Notes under the pieces: model-generated
What the model was told of the DNA's origin: nothing
Databases searched by the model: none
What the model saw: only the letters and a program-made list of their open reading frames with translations
Made by a program: the position numbers and the translations under genes
In this document: piece after piece, positions 1-10,286 of the stretch
How the letters are laid out: each line of letters opens with the position of its first letter
Numbering within the stretch: position 1 is the stretch's first letter
Source: Desulforhabdus amnigena
GTDB taxonomy: Bacteria > Desulfobacterota > Syntrophobacteria > Syntrophobacterales > Syntrophobacteraceae
NCBI RefSeq assembly: GCF_027925305.1
Contig: NZ_BSDR01000001.1
Coordinates: forward strand, 275,001-339,000
Length of the DNA: 64,000 nt
Direction of reading: 5' to 3'

Positions 1-1215
<1,215 letters not shown>

Positions 1216-1292
1216 ATCCTCAAGGCAACCGATTGAAACCAGGAAGAGCTTCTTAAATAAAACCCCTGTTCAGTTGTAAGCTTCCCCATATT

Positions 1293-1412
1293 GGGGCGGT
1301 GGCTAGAGCGAGGAGGATACACCCGTTCCCATCCCGAACACGGTCGTTAAGCTCCTCTGCGCCGATGGTACTGCGTGGGTGACTGCGTGGGAGAGTAGGG
1401 CGCTGCCGCCCC
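1293..1412 (+). rRNA. rrf: 5S ribosomal RNA
   Basis: About 120 bases lying roughly 80 bases after the 23S end. The 5' strand ggggcggtggc pairs with the 3' end gctgccgcccc, and the core cccatcccgaacacggtcgttaag matches the conserved 5S loop A-C region. It belongs to the same rRNA operon as the 23S gene. Ends are set by the terminal helix and may be off by one or two bases. Confidence 0.96.
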
Positions 1413-1780
1413 ATCCCCTTTTTTACCCCTCCATTCCTTTCTCTTTTGTTCCCTCACCTCTATGGTTTCTTTGCAAATGTCTTCTTTTCCCCAAAAAACA
1501 GCCGGCGCTCAGGCAAGCGTTTTCCTTGCAGATGTTTTTGCCCTTCCATCCTTATGGTTTTCCGTGATTTCTCATGGTTGAATAGAAAATACCAGAGATG
1601 CCTGCCATTTCCAGCCTAAGGCCTTGGGTGCGAATCGCGCTTATGGGACGAAGCTTTTATGTGGCAGTTAATGTATCTTACTCTTTTCCCCCCCATTCCT
1701 TCGTCCCATGCAGCGCAAATTCCAATCGAACAATGAATGCCAAAATATCAAGAGAGAATCGTCTCATACATCATGCACTG
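1413..1780. other. Intergenic region after the rRNA operon
   Basis: A C-rich then T-rich run (cccctttttt, about 1414-1424) directly follows the 5S terminal helix and may serve as the rRNA operon terminator. I see no convincing gene, tRNA or repeat in the rest; the short open frames have no ribosome binding site or family resemblance. Confidence 0.5.
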
Positions 1781-2182
1781 CTACTCTACAGCCTTGATGT
1801 TTTTCTTTGCCCAATTGATCAGTTCGTCATAAGTTGTTCCTTTCGGAAAGAATTCAACGAGACCTAATGACTTCAATTGAGGGACGTATTTTACGTCGAG
1901 AAGCCCCCCTGCAGTGACTTGAATATACGAAATGCCGTGTTCTTTCATAGAGTCGAAGAGGTTTTTGAATTGAGTAACAATATCCGCTCCATGCAGCACA
2001 GTGATTCCGATATGATCCACGGACTCCTGTATGGCAGAAGCGACAATTGCTCTGGGGTCCTGGAGATCTGTGTAAATAACCTCAAACCCGGCTTCTCCGA
2101 AAGCTCTTGCAAGTTTTAACATTGCTTGCTCGTGACCTTCTCCGAACTTTGCCATCAAAATTCTGATTTTTCTCTCTTCCAT
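1781..2182 (-). CDS. Stand-alone cobalamin (B12)-binding domain protein, mutase small-subunit type
   Basis: A 133-residue protein made only of the Rossmann-like B12-binding fold found at the C-terminus of methylmalonyl-CoA mutase. Family features seen are the N-terminal RILMAKFGEGHEQAM region, the GFEVIYTDL strand, IQESVDHIGITVLHG and the late glycine-rich FFPKGTTYDEL loop. The lower-ligand motif D-x-H-x-x-G reads E-G-H-E-Q-A here: the ligand histidine is kept, but the aspartate is glutamate and the last glycine is alanine. The catalytic large subunit is not in the window. The family normally partners a mutase (methylmalonyl-CoA, isobutyryl-CoA or glutamate type); the partner and substrate cannot be told. 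ATG start with a weak upstream purine stretch. Confidence 0.8.
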   Translation of the reverse strand: MEERKIRILMAKFGEGHEQAMLKLARAFGEAGFEVIYTDLQDPRAIVASAIQESVDHIGITVLHGADIVTQFKNLFDSMKEHGISYIQVTAGGLLDVKYVPQLKSLGLVEFFPKGTTYDELINWAKKNIKAVE

Positions 2183-2736
2183 GCCTATCTCCTGTAAATG
2201 GTTACTTTGTCAAATATAGTCCATTCTTCTAAAATGCTGTGCATGTGAGAACTCCGTTTTTCTTTTAGTGTTAAACATGGTTAAGAATGTCAGATTCCGA
2301 AAAATAGGAGATGGTGGATCCCGCTCGAGCCTGGAAAACGGAATGGAGTGTATTTGAGCTGGTGCATGCATAATACTCTTGGAGTGAAGAGAAACGCCAG
2401 ATGTTTGTGCTCTTTCGTCTCCTTCGTCAGGCAAATCAAAAAAATGAATCGTTTCGAAAGATCTGATTCAAACCTATAGTTCACGAATTCTGACGAAATC
2501 GCTGGAGGAATTTTGCGAATCCACTTCTTGTTTCATGTAATATCTGGACAGTGGTAAGTTTTCCCGAAGCTTGGTCTATTCAGAGCGTAAGTTGACGATT
2601 TTAAAGCTAAACGATTTATGCTTGTTTTTGCCGTAGTGTCAAAGTGGAATCTTGTAAAATCAACCACTTATAGAAAACTTTCCACTGTCCAGGTAATATG
2701 AGAAAAGTTTATGTCGGTCACTGAAATTACGTGACT
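2183..2736. other. Intergenic region upstream of the pst promoter
   Basis: About 550 bases, AT-rich, between the divergent B12-binding gene and the pstS promoter. Overlapping short frames on the minus strand (2210-2484) lack family resemblance and ribosome binding sites. It presumably carries the promoter of the B12-binding gene, which I could not locate. Confidence 0.5.
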
Positions 2737-2754
2737 CTGTAACATAGTTGTAAC
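2737..2754 (+). promoter_or_regulatory. PHO box upstream of pstS
   Basis: Two 7-base direct repeats, CTGTAAC and TTGTAAC, separated by atag so that they recur every 11 bases, the geometry of the PhoB-binding PHO box. A possible -10 element (taccat, about 2765-2770) follows at the expected distance. It should activate the pstSCA block under phosphate limitation. The related box at 10287-10304 upstream of phoB supports the call. Confidence 0.75.
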
Positions 2755-2808
2755 ATTGGAAGAATACCATAACGAAAATTACGGCGCCGCGTAAGTTTTT
2801 GAGATGTC

Positions 2809-2957
2809 TTAGAGGATGTCTGAAAATTCCCCCCTTGAGGGGGGTAGGGGGGTGTCAAGATTTCGCGAACCAGAAAAACACCGCCCTTGGTCTCCCTCAA
2901 GGGGGGAATCGAAGCAGGTTCGGCTCCCAAACAGAGGAATTTTCAGACAGCCTCTTA
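2809..2957 (+). mobile_element. MITE-like element, copy 1, in the pstS leader
   Basis: A 149-base non-coding element bounded by imperfect inverted repeats of about 20 bases (gaggatgtctgaaaattcc at the left, ggaattttcagacagcctc at the right), each flanked by TTA. Inside are short G-rich and C-rich runs able to pair. A second copy lies at 21757-21903 in the same orientation. It sits between the PHO box and the pstS start codon, so it is transcribed in the pstS leader. No transposase is present; mobility is inferred from structure and copy number. Confidence 0.75.
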
Positions 2958-3015
2958 GGGTTTGTTGGTACATGTGAGAAAACGGATCGATGAACAAACA
3001 CATTGGAGGAAACTG

Positions 3016-3834
3016 ATGCTTAAAGTGAAGTGGTCGTTTTTGTCTTCGTTACTTTTGCTGGGTTTTGCCGTGAATACGGTTTTTGCCGGCTCCATTAAGA
3101 TCAATGGTTCCACGACGGTACTTCCTATCGCACAGAAAGCTGCTGAAGCATACATGAAAGAACATCCCGATGTGAGCATTTCTGTGTCGGGTGGGGGGTC
3201 CGGGGAAGGTATCAAGGCCATCATCGACGGGACGACCGATATTGCTGACAGCTCGCGGTTCATCAAAAACGAGGAAGTGAAACTGGCTGTTGAAAAAGGG
3301 AGCTACCCCGTTCCGTTTGCCATAGCTTATGATTGTATCGTACCGGTCGTGAACCCGGACAATTCATTAGCTGATATCACCCTTGATCAGTTGAAGGGAA
3401 TCTATAAGGGCGAGATTAAAAACTGGAAAGAGATTGGGGGGCCCGATCGTCCGATCGTTGTAATTTCCCGTGACACTTCTTCTGGAACCTATGAGGTTTG
3501 GGAGGAGAAGGTCATGAAAAAAGAGCGTGTTTTCCCCGGTGCACTCCTCCAGGCTTCCAATGGCGCTGTTGCTCAAGCCGTCTCCAAGAACAAGAATGCG
3601 GTCGGTTACCTCGGAATCGGTTATGTGGATAAGAACGTTAAGGCATTGACTGTAAACGGTATCGTTGGAAATGAAGAGACAACATTGAATGGAAAGTTCC
3701 CGATTTCACGTCCATTGTTCATGTTTACACGCGGCTGGCCCACTGGGGATACCCTCAATTTCATCAATTACGTCATAAACCCGACTCAGGGACAGAAGCT
3801 TGTTAAGGAAGCCGGTTTTGTTCCTCTATATTGA
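3016..3834 (+). CDS. pstS: Phosphate ABC transporter substrate-binding protein PstS
   Basis: A periplasmic phosphate-binding protein of 272 residues, usual length for the family. The start at 3016 is chosen over an upstream in-frame one because GGAGGA lies five bases before it and it gives a clean Sec signal peptide (hydrophobic stretch to VFA, cleavage after about residue 24). The mature protein begins GSIKINGSTTVLPIAQKAAE, and the SGGGSGEG and SRDTSSGTYE loops are the phosphate-binding segments of this fold. First gene of the pstSCA block behind the PHO box at 2737. A repeat element occupies part of its leader. Confidence 0.95.
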   Translation: MLKVKWSFLSSLLLLGFAVNTVFAGSIKINGSTTVLPIAQKAAEAYMKEHPDVSISVSGGGSGEGIKAIIDGTTDIADSSRFIKNEEVKLAVEKGSYPVPFAIAYDCIVPVVNPDNSLADITLDQLKGIYKGEIKNWKEIGGPDRPIVVISRDTSSGTYEVWEEKVMKKERVFPGALLQASNGAVAQAVSKNKNAVGYLGIGYVDKNVKALTVNGIVGNEETTLNGKFPISRPLFMFTRGWPTGDTLNFINYVINPTQGQKLVKEAGFVPLY

Positions 3835-3899
3835 TCCAGAGGGCGGATTCTGATTGCGAACAAGCACTTGGAGCTGCCACGGCCTTCTCGACAATGTGA

Positions 3900-3959
3900 G
3901 GGGGGAAGATATCGGTTTTTTGTGAGTTGAGTAAGGGTGCAGAAAGCCGATGTCTCCCC
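3900..3959 (+). other. Hairpin between pstS and pstC
   Basis: An imperfect stem pairs gggggaagatatcgg (3901-3915) with ccgatgtctcccc (3947-3959) in the 172-base pstS-pstC gap. It contains a short T run in its loop side. Such a structure could partly stop transcription or protect the upstream message so that pstS is made in excess over the permease; this role is inferred, not shown. Confidence 0.4.
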
Positions 3960-4006
3960 TCTGTTTTGAGAGGGCGGGAGATAAGAAAGGAAAAAAGAAG
4001 AATAGA

Positions 4007-4900
4007 ATGATTCCAAATCGTCAAATAAAAGAACAGGCTATTCGATGGATCTTCTTTCTGACCGCTTTGACTTCGATTCTTGTGCTTTCAATGATTTTGC
4101 TCTTCTTGTTTGCAGAAGGTCTTCCCATCTTCAAAAAACTGTCAGTAGGTGCGTTTCTTTTTGGATTGGAGTGGTATCCGACCTCATCACCACCTGATTT
4201 TGGAATTCTTCCCCTTCTTGTCGCATCTTTTGCTGTAACTTTTCTCTCTGCTCTTATCTCTATTCCTTTAGGTATAATGACAGCACTATATCTTGCAGAA
4301 ATTGCATCTGTGAGATTTCGAGAAATTGCCAAGCCTGTCGTCGAACTCCTGGCAGCATTACCTTCTGTCGTTATAGGTTTTTTCGGTATGGTGATTGTTG
4401 CGCCATTTTTGCAGAGCACGTTCAATCTTGCGACCGGTTTGAACCTGTTCAATGCTTCGTTAATGCTTGCATTCATGTCCGTTCCAACCATCTGCAGCAT
4501 TTCGGAAGATGCGATTCACGCCGTACCCAAGGAGCTGAAAGAAGCGTCTTTGGCTTTAGGGGCTACGCATTGGGAGACCGTTTTTCGTGTGATCCTTCCT
4601 GCCTCCCTGTCAGGAATCAGCACGGCGGTGATCCTGGGAATGTCCAGGGCAATCGGTGAGACGATGGTCGTTTTGATGGTAGCGGGTGGAGCGACCTTGA
4701 TCCCGACTTCGATATTCGACCCTGTGAGGCCCATGCCGTCGAGCATCGCTGCCGAAATGGCTGAAGCTCCTTTTCGAAGCGACCATTATTACGCTCTTTT
4801 TGCCATTGGTATGATGCTTTTCATCTTTACGCTCATGTTTAATTTAATAGCGGATTATATTGCCCACAAACATAAACAAGTGGGGGCTGCCACTTTGTAA
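4007..4900 (+). CDS. pstC: Phosphate ABC transporter permease PstC
   Basis: Inner-membrane permease of 297 residues from the ATG at 4007. An upstream in-frame start would add 19 charged residues unlike the family. It has six hydrophobic segments, beginning WIFFLTALTSILVLSMILLF, and the permease EAA-type loop around ELKEASLALGATHWETVFRV-IL, where the ATPase docks. The segment SRAIGETMVVLMVAGG is typical of PstC. Together with PstA it forms the channel for the phosphate importer. Followed after 21 bases by pstA. Confidence 0.94.
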   Translation: MIPNRQIKEQAIRWIFFLTALTSILVLSMILLFLFAEGLPIFKKLSVGAFLFGLEWYPTSSPPDFGILPLLVASFAVTFLSALISIPLGIMTALYLAEIASVRFREIAKPVVELLAALPSVVIGFFGMVIVAPFLQSTFNLATGLNLFNASLMLAFMSVPTICSISEDAIHAVPKELKEASLALGATHWETVFRVILPASLSGISTAVILGMSRAIGETMVVLMVAGGATLIPTSIFDPVRPMPSSIAAEMAEAPFRSDHYYALFAIGMMLFIFTLMFNLIADYIAHKHKQVGAATL

Positions 4901-4921
4901 ATCCACAGAGGTAAAAGATAC

Positions 4922-5890
4922 ATGCCATCGCCGAATTTGCCGGAAAATCTCAGCACCAACGAAATATCTCTCGGATCTGAGTTGTGCAGGCGGGATGCCG
5001 GGCCGAAGGAAGGCTCGGTATGCGCTGAAACCGAAAAGCCAATTCGAACGCGCCATCTTGTCGAGAAGGGCGTGTTCAGTCTTTTTCGTGGGGCGGCTGC
5101 CATCAACGCCTTCGCTTTATTGATCATCATTGGGTTTCTTGTTTACAATGGGGCCGGCGCAATCAATTGGACTTTTTTGAGCCAGGCACCCAGAAACTCC
5201 ATGACCCAGGGTGGAATATTTCCGTGTATTGTAGGAACCTTTCTGTTGAGCTTTGGCGCCATGTTGGTGGCGTTTCCGTGGGGTGTCGCCACGGCCATTT
5301 ATTTGCATGAATATGCGCGGCCCGGTTTGGCAATGCGTGCCATCCGTTTAGGTATCAATAACCTTGCCGGTGTTCCATCCGTGGTATTCGGCCTGTTTGG
5401 CCTTGCATTCTTCGTCACTTGGTGCAAGCTTGGCGTAAGCGTTTTATCGGGAGTTCTTACGCTGGGGGCGCTGATTCTGCCTGTGATCATCGGTACTGCG
5501 GAGGAGGCGCTGCGATCGGTACCCGCCACTTACAGAGAGGCTTCATTGGGTTTGGGGGCAACCAAATGGCAAACAATATATCGTGTGGTTCTGCCTGCGG
5601 CTTTTCCCGGTATGCTTACGGGATCCATACTTGGCATCAGTCGTGCCGCAGGTGAGACTGCCGCCATCATGTTCACTGCTGCGGTATTCTTTACGCCAAA
5701 CCTGCCTTCCTCTCTGTTTGATCCTGTAATGGCCTTGCCCTACCATGTTTATGTTTTGGCTACCGCTGGAACGGAGATCGAGGTGACCCGACCGCTTCAG
5801 TACGGTACCGCACTGATCTTGATTGCACTTGTTTTTGGGATGAATCTCATAGCGATCATTTACCGTGCTAGATTGCAGAGGCATCCTTGA
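4922..5890 (+). CDS. pstA: Phosphate ABC transporter permease PstA
   Basis: Second permease subunit, 322 residues, with a GAGG ribosome binding site before the ATG. The first ~55 residues are a hydrophilic extension rich in charged residues before the first membrane segment, longer than in the E. coli protein. The EAA-like loop TYREASLGLGATKWQTIYRV and the stretch ISRAAGETAAIMFTAAVFFT mark the PstA family. The gene ends in the strong terminator at 5981-6019, so the + strand block does not include the ATPase; pstB lies on the opposite strand. Confidence 0.93.
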   Translation: MPSPNLPENLSTNEISLGSELCRRDAGPKEGSVCAETEKPIRTRHLVEKGVFSLFRGAAAINAFALLIIIGFLVYNGAGAINWTFLSQAPRNSMTQGGIFPCIVGTFLLSFGAMLVAFPWGVATAIYLHEYARPGLAMRAIRLGINNLAGVPSVVFGLFGLAFFVTWCKLGVSVLSGVLTLGALILPVIIGTAEEALRSVPATYREASLGLGATKWQTIYRVVLPAAFPGMLTGSILGISRAAGETAAIMFTAAVFFTPNLPSSLFDPVMALPYHVYVLATAGTEIEVTRPLQYGTALILIALVFGMNLIAIIYRARLQRHP

Positions 5891-5980
5891 GGCAGGTGCT
5901 GGGGGGATCTGAGGGGCTGGAAAAAACGGTTGAAAACGATGTATGCAGGTATTGAGACGAGTCTGTCAGGAGAGTGGCGG

Positions 5981-6019
5981 CCGCCAAGTAATCCATGAGG
6001 ATTGCTTGGCGGTTTTTTT
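5981..6019 (+). terminator. Rho-independent terminator after pstA
   Basis: A 14-base stem, CCGCCAAGTAATCC against GGATTGCTTGGCGG with one wobble pair, a four-base loop and then seven T's. It ends the pstSCA transcript and abuts the 3' end of the convergent phoU gene. Confidence 0.9.
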
Positions 6020-6680
6020 ATGTCCGCTGGCAGTGGTGCTTTATATTGACACCCTTGATGATGAAGATGACGGTTTCAGCAATATTTGTTGCTTGATCGG
6101 CCGCGCGTTCGAGGCATCGCGCGGCGATAATCGTCTGTACGGATCTTTCCACAGCGGGTGTTTCGGTGATCATGTAATCCAGGAATTGCTTGAGAATCTT
6201 CACATTCAGTTCATCGGCCGTGTCGTCCATTTGGCAGACGTCGATGGCTTGAGATTCGCTTTCGTTGACAAATGCGGCAATCACCGATTTGAGCATATCC
6301 AGGGCGGTTTCACCCAGTTGGTCCAGGGCAGGGTTTGTTGGAAGGGGAGGTCTGGAACACAGAAAAATGGCCCTTTCCGCAATATTGACTGCCTGGTCGG
6401 CAATTCGCTCGAGATCGACGGCAATCCGCATACAGCCGATGATGAAGCGCAAATCCCTGGCCATGGGTTGCTCTAAAGCCAGCAATTTCAGGCATTGCCG
6501 GTCTACGTCCACTTCAAGCGCATTGATGTCTTTGTCTCCCTCTATTACACTTTCAGCAAGTTCAGTATTTCTTTCCGACAAAGCTTGAACGGCCTTTTCC
6601 AAAGCTCTTTCCGTCAATGCAGCCATGTGCAGAATGATCATTCGAAGGTCTTCCAATTCTTGATGAAAACGACTTTCCAT
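6018..6680 (-). CDS. phoU: Phosphate signalling regulator PhoU
   Basis: 220 residues, usual PhoU length, built of two repeats of a three-helix bundle. The repeated metal-binding type motif is seen as ERIADQAVNIAE in the first half and ERAADQATNIAETV in the second. PhoU connects the Pst transporter to PhoR, restraining the kinase when phosphate is plentiful; that is family knowledge. AGGAG lies nine bases before the ATG. It follows pstB by 11 bases and is the last gene of the phoB-phoR-pstB-phoU block. Confidence 0.95.
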   Translation of the reverse strand: MESRFHQELEDLRMIILHMAALTERALEKAVQALSERNTELAESVIEGDKDINALEVDVDRQCLKLLALEQPMARDLRFIIGCMRIAVDLERIADQAVNIAERAIFLCSRPPLPTNPALDQLGETALDMLKSVIAAFVNESESQAIDVCQMDDTADELNVKILKQFLDYMITETPAVERSVQTIIAARCLERAADQATNIAETVIFIIKGVNIKHHCQRT

Positions 6681-6691
6681 GTAGTGGACTC

Positions 6692-7453
6692 CTAGCCGAA
6701 ACGACCTGTGATGTAGTCTTCGGTTTGTCTAAATTTGGGACGAGTGAAAAGGGTTTCAGTGTCATCTACCTCGATGAGCTTGCCCATGTAAAAAAACGCA
6801 GTGACATCCGATACCCTCGCTGCCTGCTGCATGTTATGCGTGACTATGATGATGGTATAGTTTTTCTTGAGTTCGTGTATGAGTTCTTCTATTTTTTGGG
6901 TAGCAATGGGGTCCAGAGCGGAAGCGGGTTCGTCCATCAACAATACTTCCGGTTCCACGGCGAGAGCCCGGGCAATGCAGAGTCTTTGCTGTTGCCCTCC
7001 TGAAAGTCCGAGCGCGCTCTTGTGAAGGCGGTCTTTCACCTCGTCCCACAAGGCTGCATGGTATAGACTCTCTTCCACGCGTTGTGAGATAAACGACTGG
7101 TCTTTAATGCCGATGACGCGCAAACCATAGGCCACATTCTCAAAAATTGTTTTGGGAAAAGGATTGGGCTTTTGAAATACCATTCCCACCCGGCGTCGAA
7201 TAGAAACCACATCTACCTTCGGGTCATAAATATTCTCGTTGTCAAGCAATATATCTCCTTCGACCCGACTGATGGGAATGAGGTCATTCATGCGGTTCAG
7301 GCAGCGCAAAAATGTGCTCTTTCCACAACCCGACGGGCCGATGAGAGCTGCAACCTGCTTATCGAAAAAATCCAATGATACAGCATGAAGAGCTTTAAAA
7401 TCACCATAGTAGAAGTCAAGGTTTCTGGAACTCATTTTAAGCATTTTTTCCAT
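6692..7453 (-). CDS. pstB: Phosphate ABC transporter ATP-binding protein PstB
   Basis: ATPase of 253 residues energising the Pst importer. Walker [21 protein letters not shown] with the asparagine-rich run typical of PstB, Q-loop [15 protein letters not shown], signature LSGGQQQR, Walker [14 protein letters not shown] and the switch histidine in [15 protein letters not shown] are all intact. The ATG has AAGGG eight bases upstream. It lies with phoB, phoR and phoU on the - strand, away from its permeases on the + strand. Confidence 0.96.
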   Translation of the reverse strand: MEKMLKMSSRNLDFYYGDFKALHAVSLDFFDKQVAALIGPSGCGKSTFLRCLNRMNDLIPISRVEGDILLDNENIYDPKVDVVSIRRRVGMVFQKPNPFPKTIFENVAYGLRVIGIKDQSFISQRVEESLYHAALWDEVKDRLHKSALGLSGGQQQRLCIARALAVEPEVLLMDEPASALDPIATQKIEELIHELKKNYTIIIVTHNMQQAARVSDVTAFFYMGKLIEVDDTETLFTRPKFRQTEDYITGRFG

Positions 7454-7686
7454 GTATCAACCCTTATAATATCCATTTCATTTGGGTGCAGCCCTTTTGG
7501 AACGAAGCAAGGAATGCACTCGAGCAGAATGAGAGCGTTGCCTTCAAAGGCGGTGTTGCCCCTCTTGGATCATCCAAATCATTCATGTTGTTCCAGTGGT
7601 CTCCAGAACCCTGGTCTGGCAGCAGCTGATTTTTCGGATTTGACCGTCGTTCCGAAAAAACCGCACCTATTCGGCGTATAGGACCT

Positions 7687-9528
7687 CTACCCGACGCCGA
7701 TTGTTTTCGAATTCTCCTCTTCTGCTTCTGGCGAAGCCTTGGGCAGGGTGAAGGAAAAGGTTGTTCCTGGAGTCCCATCCATGTTGGGACTGTCGACCCA
7801 TATTTTCCCGCCGAAATTGCGAATGATATGCCGGCATATGGCCAATCCCAAACCTGTACTTTCAGAATCGCTTCCTCGATGTTTTTCTATGCGGTAGAAA
7901 CGCTCGAATATCCTCTGCTGATGTTGTTTCGGTATGCCGGGTCCTTCGTCACGTACACTGAAGGTAACTGTTTGTTCAATGGCCTGGCAGGATACGGTTA
8001 AAGTTTTGTTTGGAGGGCTGTACTTGATCCCATTTTCCAGCAAGTTTCGAAAAACCTGTACGAGTTGATCAAAATCGGCTGATACGAGAATACCTTCTTT
8101 GGGAAGAAGGTTTTCCAGAGAGATCTTTTTGTCCTGCGCCAAGGGTTCACACTCTTTCCATGCATTCAGGAGGGCTTTCCCTGCATGCACTGGAAGAGGC
8201 TTGACCGGGGTTTGACGGGTCTCGAGCCTTGCCAGCTGAAGAAGATCATCCACCATTTTTACCATATGATTTGTGTTTCTCAGAATGACATTGAGGAATG
8301 TGGCAAGCGTTTCAGGGCTCAGGTCGGATTCTGATAGGAGTGTTTCAGAATATCCCTTGATGGACGTCAAAGGGGTGCGTAGTTCATGGGATACATTCGC
8401 CACAAAATCCTGGCGGATTTTTTCAAGACGTTTTAACTCGCTGATATCGTGAAAGACCACAATCACTTGTGCGCCGTTTGGAAGATCGCTCGATCGAACA
8501 ATGTTGACATTGTAGTATTTCCCTTCCCCAAGGGTTATTTGAATGCTGTAAGGACGCTCGCCCAGTTCTCCCTTGGACGCAAGAATACGGTCGCAGGCAT
8601 CTTGTAATTCCAGGTTCATAAAAACCTCGAGCGGCTTTCGCCCGATGCCCTGCGAAGCGTTCATGTAGAGTTCGGAAAGAGCACGGTTGATGCTCTGTAT
8701 TCTACCTCTGGAATCCAACACAGCAACGCCTTCCTGCATTCCATTGAAAACCGCTTCCAGCTGCTGTTTTTCTGAACTGATCGTTTGGATGTCCTTGGAA
8801 ATGCGGTCGGCCATTTGGTTGATCGACTGCGCAAGAGGGTAAAACTCCTCATCCGGGTCGAGATGAATACGATTTTTATAGTCCGTGTCAGCTAGAGCAT
8901 TAACAGACGAAGTGATCTTGCGGACCGCCTTGCTTCTCTGATGCACCAGCCAGTAGCTGATTCCAAGGAAGGCAAGGAGAATAAAGGAAAAGATACTGAT
9001 GAAGTCATATTTGAGACGTTCCAGGAGTTCATTTACGTTAGAAAACGGAATCGCCAGGCGAAGGACTCCGCCGGGTATCGCCCCTTTTCGTTCGATGTTT
9101 CTGGCAACATATAAGAGAGTCTTTTGAATGTTTCCGCTGTAACGGATGGACACTCCAATATCCTGCTCTCTCGCTTGCATGATTTCGGGGCGACTGGCAT
9201 GGTTATCCAAGTTCTGAATTTCGGAAAACGGAATTTCAGAATCAGCGATAACATGACCGCCTGTTGCCACGTAAGTGATTCGAGCTTCTTCGCGTTTACC
9301 GACCTCCGTCAGCCAGGCCTGAAGGGCCTCGATATCTTGAAACTCGGATTTCTGGCTTATGAGCCAGTGAACCATGTCGAGTTGATGGACTGCCCGGTGC
9401 TTGGTTTCATTGATTATTTCTTCCTTGAGGCTTCGGTAGAAATACCAGGAGGGAAGAATCAAGGCCAGACAGACCACTGTGGTAAGAGTGAATATGAAAC
9501 GGGTGTGAGAAGAGATTTTTTTTATCAT
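7687..9528 (-). CDS. phoR: Phosphate-regulon sensor histidine kinase PhoR
   Basis: 613 residues. Order: a membrane segment near residues 10-30, an extracytoplasmic sensor of about 130 residues, a second membrane segment (ISIFSFILLAFLGISYWLV), HAMP, PAS, the H-box FVANVSHELRTPLTSIKG with the phospho-accepting histidine near residue 380, then the ATPase domain with N-box NLLENGIKYSPP, G1 DEGPGIP and G2 GLGLAICRHI. The large extracytoplasmic domain and PAS match the long PhoR type. It starts seven bases after phoB, so the two are co-transcribed. A 233-base gap without a clear gene separates it from pstB. Confidence 0.94.
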   Translation of the reverse strand: MIKKISSHTRFIFTLTTVVCLALILPSWYFYRSLKEEIINETKHRAVHQLDMVHWLISQKSEFQDIEALQAWLTEVGKREEARITYVATGGHVIADSEIPFSEIQNLDNHASRPEIMQAREQDIGVSIRYSGNIQKTLLYVARNIERKGAIPGGVLRLAIPFSNVNELLERLKYDFISIFSFILLAFLGISYWLVHQRSKAVRKITSSVNALADTDYKNRIHLDPDEEFYPLAQSINQMADRISKDIQTISSEKQQLEAVFNGMQEGVAVLDSRGRIQSINRALSELYMNASQGIGRKPLEVFMNLELQDACDRILASKGELGERPYSIQITLGEGKYYNVNIVRSSDLPNGAQVIVVFHDISELKRLEKIRQDFVANVSHELRTPLTSIKGYSETLLSESDLSPETLATFLNVILRNTNHMVKMVDDLLQLARLETRQTPVKPLPVHAGKALLNAWKECEPLAQDKKISLENLLPKEGILVSADFDQLVQVFRNLLENGIKYSPPNKTLTVSCQAIEQTVTFSVRDEGPGIPKQHQQRIFERFYRIEKHRGSDSESTGLGLAICRHIIRNFGGKIWVDSPNMDGTPGTTFSFTLPKASPEAEEENSKTIGVG

Positions 9529-9534
9529 GATCTT

Positions 9535-10218
9535 CTAACCTCGAAAACGGTATCCTACACCTCTTACGGTTTCGATCCATTTGGAATAACGGCCCAGTTT
9601 TTGACGCAAACGCCGCACATGAGTGTCGACGGTTCGAGCGTATCCTTCGAATTGATATCCCCAAACACTATCCAGCAGGTGGTCTCTTGTCTGTACTTTT
9701 CCCTTGCTTTTGATGAGTTCGGTGAGAAGCTTGAATTCTGTTGCCGTGAGAGGTGCATCCACATCATCAATCGAGACCTTATGGGCCTCGAAATCGACTT
9801 TCAACCCTTCGATCTCCCAAAGAGCTGTCAGGGTGGTTTCCTGAAAGGATCTGCGGAGAACCGCCCGAATGCGCAAAATGAGCTCTCTGGGGCTGAAGGG
9901 TTTGACCACGTAGTCGTCCGCCCCCAGTTCCAGCCCCACAATACGGTCGACTTCCTCACCCCTGGCTGTCAGCATGATAACGGGTACGTTCTTGAATGCC
10001 GCATCCCTCTTCAATTCCTTGCACACTTCGAATCCGTCCAGACCCGGAATCATCAAATCCAGGATGATCAAATCCGGAATATGCCGTTTCACTTTTTCTA
10101 AAGCATCATGTCCGTCCTGGGAGGTTGCGACACTGAAACCTGCGGATTCCAGATTGTAACTTAAGAGCTGAAGAATATCATTATCGTCTTCCACAACGAG
10201 TACATTCATTTTCGACAT
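9535..10218 (-). CDS. phoB: Phosphate-regulon response regulator PhoB
   Basis: 227 residues from the ATG at 10218, which has AGGAG six bases upstream. The receiver domain shows the acidic pair E10/D11, the phosphorylated aspartate D54 in ILDLMIPGLDG and the K in VKPFSPREL. The C-terminal winged helix is of OmpR/PhoB type, ending HVRRLRQKLGRYSKWIETVR and GVGYRFRG. It should bind the PHO boxes at 2737 and 10287, so it is probably autoregulated. First gene of the phoB-phoR-pstB-phoU block. Confidence 0.96.
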   Translation of the reverse strand: MSKMNVLVVEDDNDILQLLSYNLESAGFSVATSQDGHDALEKVKRHIPDLIILDLMIPGLDGFEVCKELKRDAAFKNVPVIMLTARGEEVDRIVGLELGADDYVVKPFSPRELILRIRAVLRRSFQETTLTALWEIEGLKVDFEAHKVSIDDVDAPLTATEFKLLTELIKSKGKVQTRDHLLDSVWGYQFEGYARTVDTHVRRLRQKLGRYSKWIETVRGVGYRFRG

Positions 10219-10286
10219 CACCAACTCCTGTAGGTAGCATAAGTTTCTAATAAACCATAATTTTGTGTCGAAAAGATTCTCTGATT

